This document shows, in pieces, positions 6,550-9,477 of a DNA stretch of 9,477 nt (position 1 is its first letter; each line of letters opens with the position of its first letter). Origin of the DNA: JAQVUB01 sp033809415 (GTDB lineage: Bacteria > Verrucomicrobiota > Lentisphaeria > Oligosphaerales > Oligosphaeraceae). The stretch lies in contig JAPXLT010000185.1 of assembly GCA_033809415.1 (NCBI GenBank), positions 1-9,477 of the forward strand, read 5' to 3'. The position numbers were made by a program, and so were the translations under genes. Under the pieces are notes generated by a model. It was given only the letters and a program-made list of their open reading frames with translations, made no database searches and was not told the DNA's origin.

Positions 6550-7206
6550 TTATTTTCCAAAATCCTCTGTGCTTCCCAGCCATTCGAGTGGATAAGGCAC
6601 TTTGCTTGAGCTGACATGGAAATCAAAAAACAAGAAATTGGCGGCTCCCCCATGTCTGGGCTTCGCGCTGGTTATTCCTGTCAATGTATTGTTGGCCACA
6701 TAGTAATATTCTCCTTCTGTCAAGAGGAAGCTTTGCGACGGTTTTTTGACTCGCGCCATCAACTGGCCGGCAGGTTCTGCCCAGCTGGCTTTATAGTTGA
6801 CCGAATAGCTCCAACAGTAAGTCAGCGTATATCCCCTGCCGTCATACATAGTATCGGCAGGACAGTTGTTAATTCGCCGCTTGGCAGCCGGCGCTTTGAC
6901 TGATTTTTCAAGCCCCATGTAACGCCCCATTACGTCTACCCAATATGTATTGACGACAGAGGTCGTGTGTGGCGCAATGACCCAATCATCATATTCGGAC
7001 AAATAAGAATGAAAAACAAGTCCGAGCTGTTTCAAGTTGCTCGCGCAGCGAGTGGAAACTGCTTTTTGCTGCGCCTTGCCTAAAGCCGGCAGCAACAGTG
7101 ATGCTAAAATCGCAATAATGGCGATGACGACGAGCAGCTCAATAAGTGTAAACTTTTGCAGGGCAGCCGATTGCATTGCTTGCGAAGCGCATTTTTTCCG
7201 GTTCAT
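6550..7206 (-). CDS. Type II secretion/type IV-like pseudopilin, prepilin N-terminus with H-X9-DG-like C-terminus
   Basis: A 218-residue type II/IV pilin-like protein. After a short basic leader, KFTLIELLVVIAIIAILASL (18-37) gives the prepilin peptidase site before Phe19, the conserved Glu23 at mature position +5, and the hydrophobic helix that holds the subunit in the membrane and in the filament. Position -1 is Lys18, not the usual Gly. The globular part has Cys54, Cys115 and Cys131. The C-terminus PRHGGAANFLFFDFHVSS has His185 and, nine residues on, Asp195, matching the prepilin-associated H-X9-DG motif, except that Gly is Phe196. The start is firm: AAAAGGAG lies 7 nt before ATG. The gene lies between the aminotransferase and the secreted hydrolase-type gene; such pseudopilin/secreted-enzyme pairs are frequent in Lentisphaerota as far as I know. 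A role in export or surface display of the neighbour is an inference. Confidence 0.93.
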   Translation of the reverse strand: MNRKKCASQAMQSAALQKFTLIELLVVIAIIAILASLLLPALGKAQQKAVSTRCASNLKQLGLVFHSYLSEYDDWVIAPHTTSVVNTYWVDVMGRYMGLEKSVKAPAAKRRINNCPADTMYDGRGYTLTYCWSYSVNYKASWAEPAGQLMARVKKPSQSFLLTEGEYYYVANNTLTGITSAKPRHGGAANFLFFDFHVSSSKVPYPLEWLGSTEDFGK

Positions 7207-7226
7207 CTCTCAACTCCTTTTGTCCT

Positions 7227-7255
7227 ATAATATTAAACTACTCAGAAACAGGAAA
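7227..7255 (-). promoter_or_regulatory. Possible sigma70-type promoter before the pseudopilin
   Basis: On the minus strand TTTCCT (7255-7250) and TATTAT (7232-7227) are 17 bp apart, within the only AT-rich stretch between the aminotransferase stop and the pilin ribosome site. The -10 matches 5 of 6 consensus bases but the -35 only 3 of 6. The 50-nt gap leaves room for an independent start of the pilin/hydrolase unit. Plain read-through from the aminotransferase gene is equally possible. Confidence 0.25.
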
Positions 7256-7256
7256 A

Positions 7257-8444
7257 TCATGATTTGTTCTCTGACTTGTGGCATTGGATGCCAAGTGCAC
7301 GGTTTTTGTTGAAATGTTGAATGGTTGCCTCGAGCGCTTTGATTTCGCGGTTGATTTCGGTGTCGCTCTGATAATGTGTTTTAAACTGGATCATGCGTTT
7401 CTGGAGCCTTTCCGCCACCGGGCATTGTATGCCTGGGAAATGTTTTGCGAAGAAGGGTTCCTGATAAGTCAGGCGCCATGCGCCATAGAAGCCGTCGCCT
7501 CCATTGCTGCAGAACGTATTGTAGAAGTCGTCCCAGCTGACAAAGTCGGTATCGAGTTGCGCGGCGACTGCCCAGTAACTGTGTTCAACCCCTGGCGGAG
7601 TCTTTTGCGCGGTCAGGAAAGGGCATTTCTCGATCACCTGCAAAAAGGCCCGGGCGCATTTCTGTCGCATCGCAACCATGCTATCAAGTTTTTCCAGCTG
7701 CGCCAGGGCGACTGCTGCGCACAGCTCGCTGAGACGGTAATTAAAACCGAAATCAACGTGCCGAATGGTATCGGGATGAACGATCGATTTTTTGTCGATC
7801 TTCATTTTACCGGGTTCAGCAGAGAGCTGATCATAGCCAAGGCTGCTGAAACGCCGCATTTTCAACGCCAGTTCCGGGTCGTCGGTTACCGTGATGCCGC
7901 CCTCTCCACAGGTCATGTGCTTGGAATTTTGGAAGCTGAAACTGCCAATCGCCCCGATGGTGCCGGCAACCTTACCGTCAATTCGCCCGAGAAAGCATTG
8001 GGCACTGTCCTCGATAACGGGCAGTGAAAAGCCTGCCAGCTCCTGGACTGGTGCCGGCAAACCGTAAAGGGACACCGGCATGATGGCTTTGCTTGTGGCA
8101 CCAATATGCGGCGCAACCGTAGCTGCACTTAATACAAAAGTCTCCGGATCAACATCCGCCCAGACCGGTCGTGCGCCAGCATGGAGCACTGCCAGCGAAG
8201 TGCTGGCCATGGTCAGCGGCGGAACAATCACTTCATCGCCGGGGCCAACCCCCATCGCCGCCAGAGCAGCGTGCAACGTGGCAGTGCCGTTGCACATGGC
8301 AATCGCGTAGCGCGAACCGAATTTGGCGGCAAAGCGTTTCTCCAGAGCTTCTGTAAAAGAACGAGACTGCTTTCCTGGAAAACCGGACGAAAGCAATTCC
8401 ATTTCATATTGCAGCTCTTTGTCTCCAATACGCAGTGATTGCAT
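7257..8444 (-). CDS. DegT/DnrJ/EryC1/StrS-family PLP-dependent sugar aminotransferase
   Basis: A 395-residue cytoplasmic fold-type I aminotransferase of normal family length. Such enzymes move an amino group, usually from glutamate or glutamine, to a keto-sugar, keto-inositol or nucleotide sugar. Visible landmarks: NGTATLHAAL (52-61, phosphate and ring contacts), DEVIVPPLTMAST (70-82), IEDSAQCFLG (144-153, Asp146 to the PLP ring nitrogen), SFSFQNSKHMTCGEGG (168-183, Lys175 as the PLP Schiff-base lysine), and GFNYRLSEL (233-241, the conserved substrate-side loop). The start is firm: AGGAGGA lies 4 nt before ATG. It is the first complete gene of the run, 50 nt before the pseudopilin. With the SDR and Gfo/Idh/MocA genes downstream it fits an oxidation-then-transamination route to an amino sugar or amino-inositol; the substrate is not evident. 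It could also serve in place of the missing class III aminotransferase. Confidence 0.95.
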   Translation of the reverse strand: MQSLRIGDKELQYEMELLSSGFPGKQSRSFTEALEKRFAAKFGSRYAIAMCNGTATLHAALAAMGVGPGDEVIVPPLTMASTSLAVLHAGARPVWADVDPETFVLSAATVAPHIGATSKAIMPVSLYGLPAPVQELAGFSLPVIEDSAQCFLGRIDGKVAGTIGAIGSFSFQNSKHMTCGEGGITVTDDPELALKMRRFSSLGYDQLSAEPGKMKIDKKSIVHPDTIRHVDFGFNYRLSELCAAVALAQLEKLDSMVAMRQKCARAFLQVIEKCPFLTAQKTPPGVEHSYWAVAAQLDTDFVSWDDFYNTFCSNGGDGFYGAWRLTYQEPFFAKHFPGIQCPVAERLQKRMIQFKTHYQSDTEINREIKALEATIQHFNKNRALGIQCHKSENKS

Positions 8445-8478
8445 GCAGTCCTCCTCAACTTGTAGTAATCACCTGTGG

Positions 8479-8573
8479 TTTTTAACCACGAAAGGCACGA
8501 AAAAGCTTGGCGTGGGCTGACGCCCACAACCTATTTTTTGTCCACGGAAAGCACGGAAAACTCGGAAATTTTT
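8479..8573 (+). repeat. ~95-bp dispersed intergenic repeat, copy B
   Basis: Plus-strand counterpart of the element at 1351-1447, in inverted orientation to it. It carries ttaaccacgaaaggcacga, the core cttggcgtgggctgacgcccaca with stem GTGGGC (8512-8517)/GCCCAC (8522-8527) and loop TGAC, then a T6 tract and tccacggaaagcacggaaaa. It sits in the 218-nt gap between the unrecognised gene ending at 8663 and the aminotransferase start at 8444, and it forms the 3' end of the short ORF 8650-8531. With copy A it encloses about 7 kb. Confidence 0.85.
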
Positions 8574-8650
8574 TGGTCGCGTCCTAAAGTTGGGACCCAC
8601 CCTGTCAGCATTGCAGTGATTGCCATGAATGCCGTCATTGATTTATGCAT
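8531..8650 (-). pseudogene. 39-codon signal-peptide-like ORF cut off by repeat copy B; probable gene remnant
   Basis: GAGGAAG overlaps the stop codon of the preceding gene and lies 7 nt before an ATG at 8650, an arrangement typical of a translationally coupled gene. The peptide begins MHKSMTAFMAITAMLTGWVP, with a basic start and a hydrophobic stretch resembling a Sec signal. After about 26 codons the frame enters repeat copy B, whose DNA encodes the remaining residues (SEFSVLSVDKK) and supplies the TAG at 8533-8531. The simplest reading is an exported protein whose body was lost when the repeat inserted or recombined here. A genuine 39-residue membrane peptide is the alternative. Confidence 0.45.
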
Positions 8651-8662
8651 TAGATATCTTCC

Positions 8663-9477
8663 TCACATTTTATCGTTTTCAAAACAACGTATGAACGGTA
8701 GATTCTCGCCGCGTATACCGAATTTATCCAGCATTTCGGCTCGAATCGAGTCGACATCGGTAAATGGCGGGAAATATTCGAATTTCCGATCCATTACATG
8801 ACTAAGCTGCCTGACAAGTTCATCTGCTTCACGCGGAGAACTTGCTTTGACCAGAATCGTTGAACCATCGCGGCTTACGCCGACAGTCCCGGCGCATTGA
8901 CGTCCGACCAGTATTCTGATTGTCGCCGTATCCGGCTGGGCATCACTTTTTACCAGGGGTATTTTTCCTGCTGCGGTGATATTTCGTTCCTCGCAAAACC
9001 TGAAATATCCCTGGATTCGTTCTGCCTGCTTTATCTCGGCATCATTCGGTTCGGCCGGAATTTGCACTGCAAACGCGGAACGGTTTTCCTGGTCGACAAA
9101 CGGGAAGTCAAGGATTTCAGCCGCGGCAGCCAGGAATTGCGTTGAACGGTACTCCAGTACCAGTCTGGCATTCGGGGGAATCTCGCAGTTTTCCGGTTGA
9201 ATATTCCTGCCGTTAAGCTGGATATCCTTGAGAGCAAAATTGCGGATAGCGCGCGGCAGAATATCGGTTCTGAATTGCGGATTGTTTTTAAAATCAAGAG
9301 TGAAGCGTATACGATTAATATCCTTGGCGCTTTCGGCTGTCACGGTCAGTCCGTCTGCGGGAATTGATGAAAAACCGCAGACCGCCTCGTAAAGATAAGG
9401 AATCCTCGGAGCAAGAATTTCGTTGAAAAATGTTTCGCCGTTTTTCAGCTTGTTTTCAGTTGATGCGCGATCGCGCA
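8663..9477 (-). CDS. Unrecognised protein, C-terminal 270 residues (N-terminus outside the window)
   Basis: The minus-strand frame is open from the window edge to TGA at 8665-8663, so the gene begins beyond 9477; the GTG at 9343 is not a convincing start because coding continues upstream of it. The visible part is rich in beta-type segments (RIRFTLDFK, IQLNGRNI, ARLVLEYRS) without membrane helices. It ends with ATIRILVGRQCAGTVGVS, then DGSTILVKASSPREADELV and FEYFPPF. The pattern 'recover a glycine-rich strand, then asspreAdelvr' recalls non-catalytic domains of large exported carbohydrate-active proteins, but I cannot assign a family. It is followed within 15 nt by the signal-peptide-like start at 8650, probably in the same operon. 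Function unknown. Confidence 0.8.
   Translation of the reverse strand, partial: RDRASTENKLKNGETFFNEILAPRIPYLYEAVCGFSSIPADGLTVTAESAKDINRIRFTLDFKNNPQFRTDILPRAIRNFALKDIQLNGRNIQPENCEIPPNARLVLEYRSTQFLAAAAEILDFPFVDQENRSAFAVQIPAEPNDAEIKQAERIQGYFRFCEERNITAAGKIPLVKSDAQPDTATIRILVGRQCAGTVGVSRDGSTILVKASSPREADELVRQLSHVMDRKFEYFPPFTDVDSIRAEMLDKFGIRGENLPFIRCFENDKM

Noticed and set aside
7278..8027. 249-codon plus-strand open frame
   Set aside because: It lies opposite the DegT-type aminotransferase, whose motifs are intact; the antisense frame is a by-product of codon bias.

Overview
All supported genes lie on the minus strand, so the window is read right to left from 9477 to 1. The organism is most likely a member of the Lentisphaerota (Victivallales-like) or a close relative in the PVC superphylum. 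Three things suggest this. There is a pseudopilin with the near-invariant 'KFTLIELLVVIAIIAILAS' start and Lys, not Gly, before the cleavage site, plus a degenerate C-terminal H-X9-DG motif. It stands directly upstream of a secreted GH123/DUF4091-type protein. The intergenic DNA holds 'cacgaaaggcacgaaaa'-type and 'ccgaccgat' repeats of a kind I associate with that group. The taxonomic call is an inference from family knowledge, not a database result.

Layout in transcription order: (1) the 3' part of an unrecognised protein (9477-8663); (2) a strong ribosome binding site and signal-peptide-like gene start (8650) that runs into a ~95-bp dispersed repeat and stops (8531); (3) a DegT/DnrJ/EryC1/StrS-type PLP aminotransferase (8444-7257); (4) a pseudopilin (7206-6550); (5) a ~1025-residue secreted LamG plus GH123/DUF4091-like protein (6467-3390); (6) a 40-codon ORF (3297-3175) that resembles the N-terminus of a class III aminotransferase and then stops; (7) a classical SDR oxidoreductase (3168-2395); (8) a divergent Gfo/Idh/MocA-like oxidoreductase (2392-1451); (9) a repeat copy with a terminator-like hairpin, followed by a 9-bp tandem array; (10) a canonical Gfo/Idh/MocA oxidoreductase (1164-106); (11) possibly the start of another gene (83-1).

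Two themes are interleaved. The first is sugar modification: the aminotransferase, the SDR, two Gfo/Idh/MocA proteins and the aminotransferase remnant look like parts of an amino-sugar or surface-polysaccharide pathway, or of catabolism of oxidised or amino sugars. The second is an export or degradation unit, the pseudopilin plus secreted GH123-like protein. The dispersed repeats sit between these blocks. Two inverted copies enclose about 7 kb, and two small ORFs look like truncated genes. The locus therefore appears to have been assembled and trimmed by recombination.

No rRNA, tRNA, CRISPR array, transposase or complete insertion sequence was seen.
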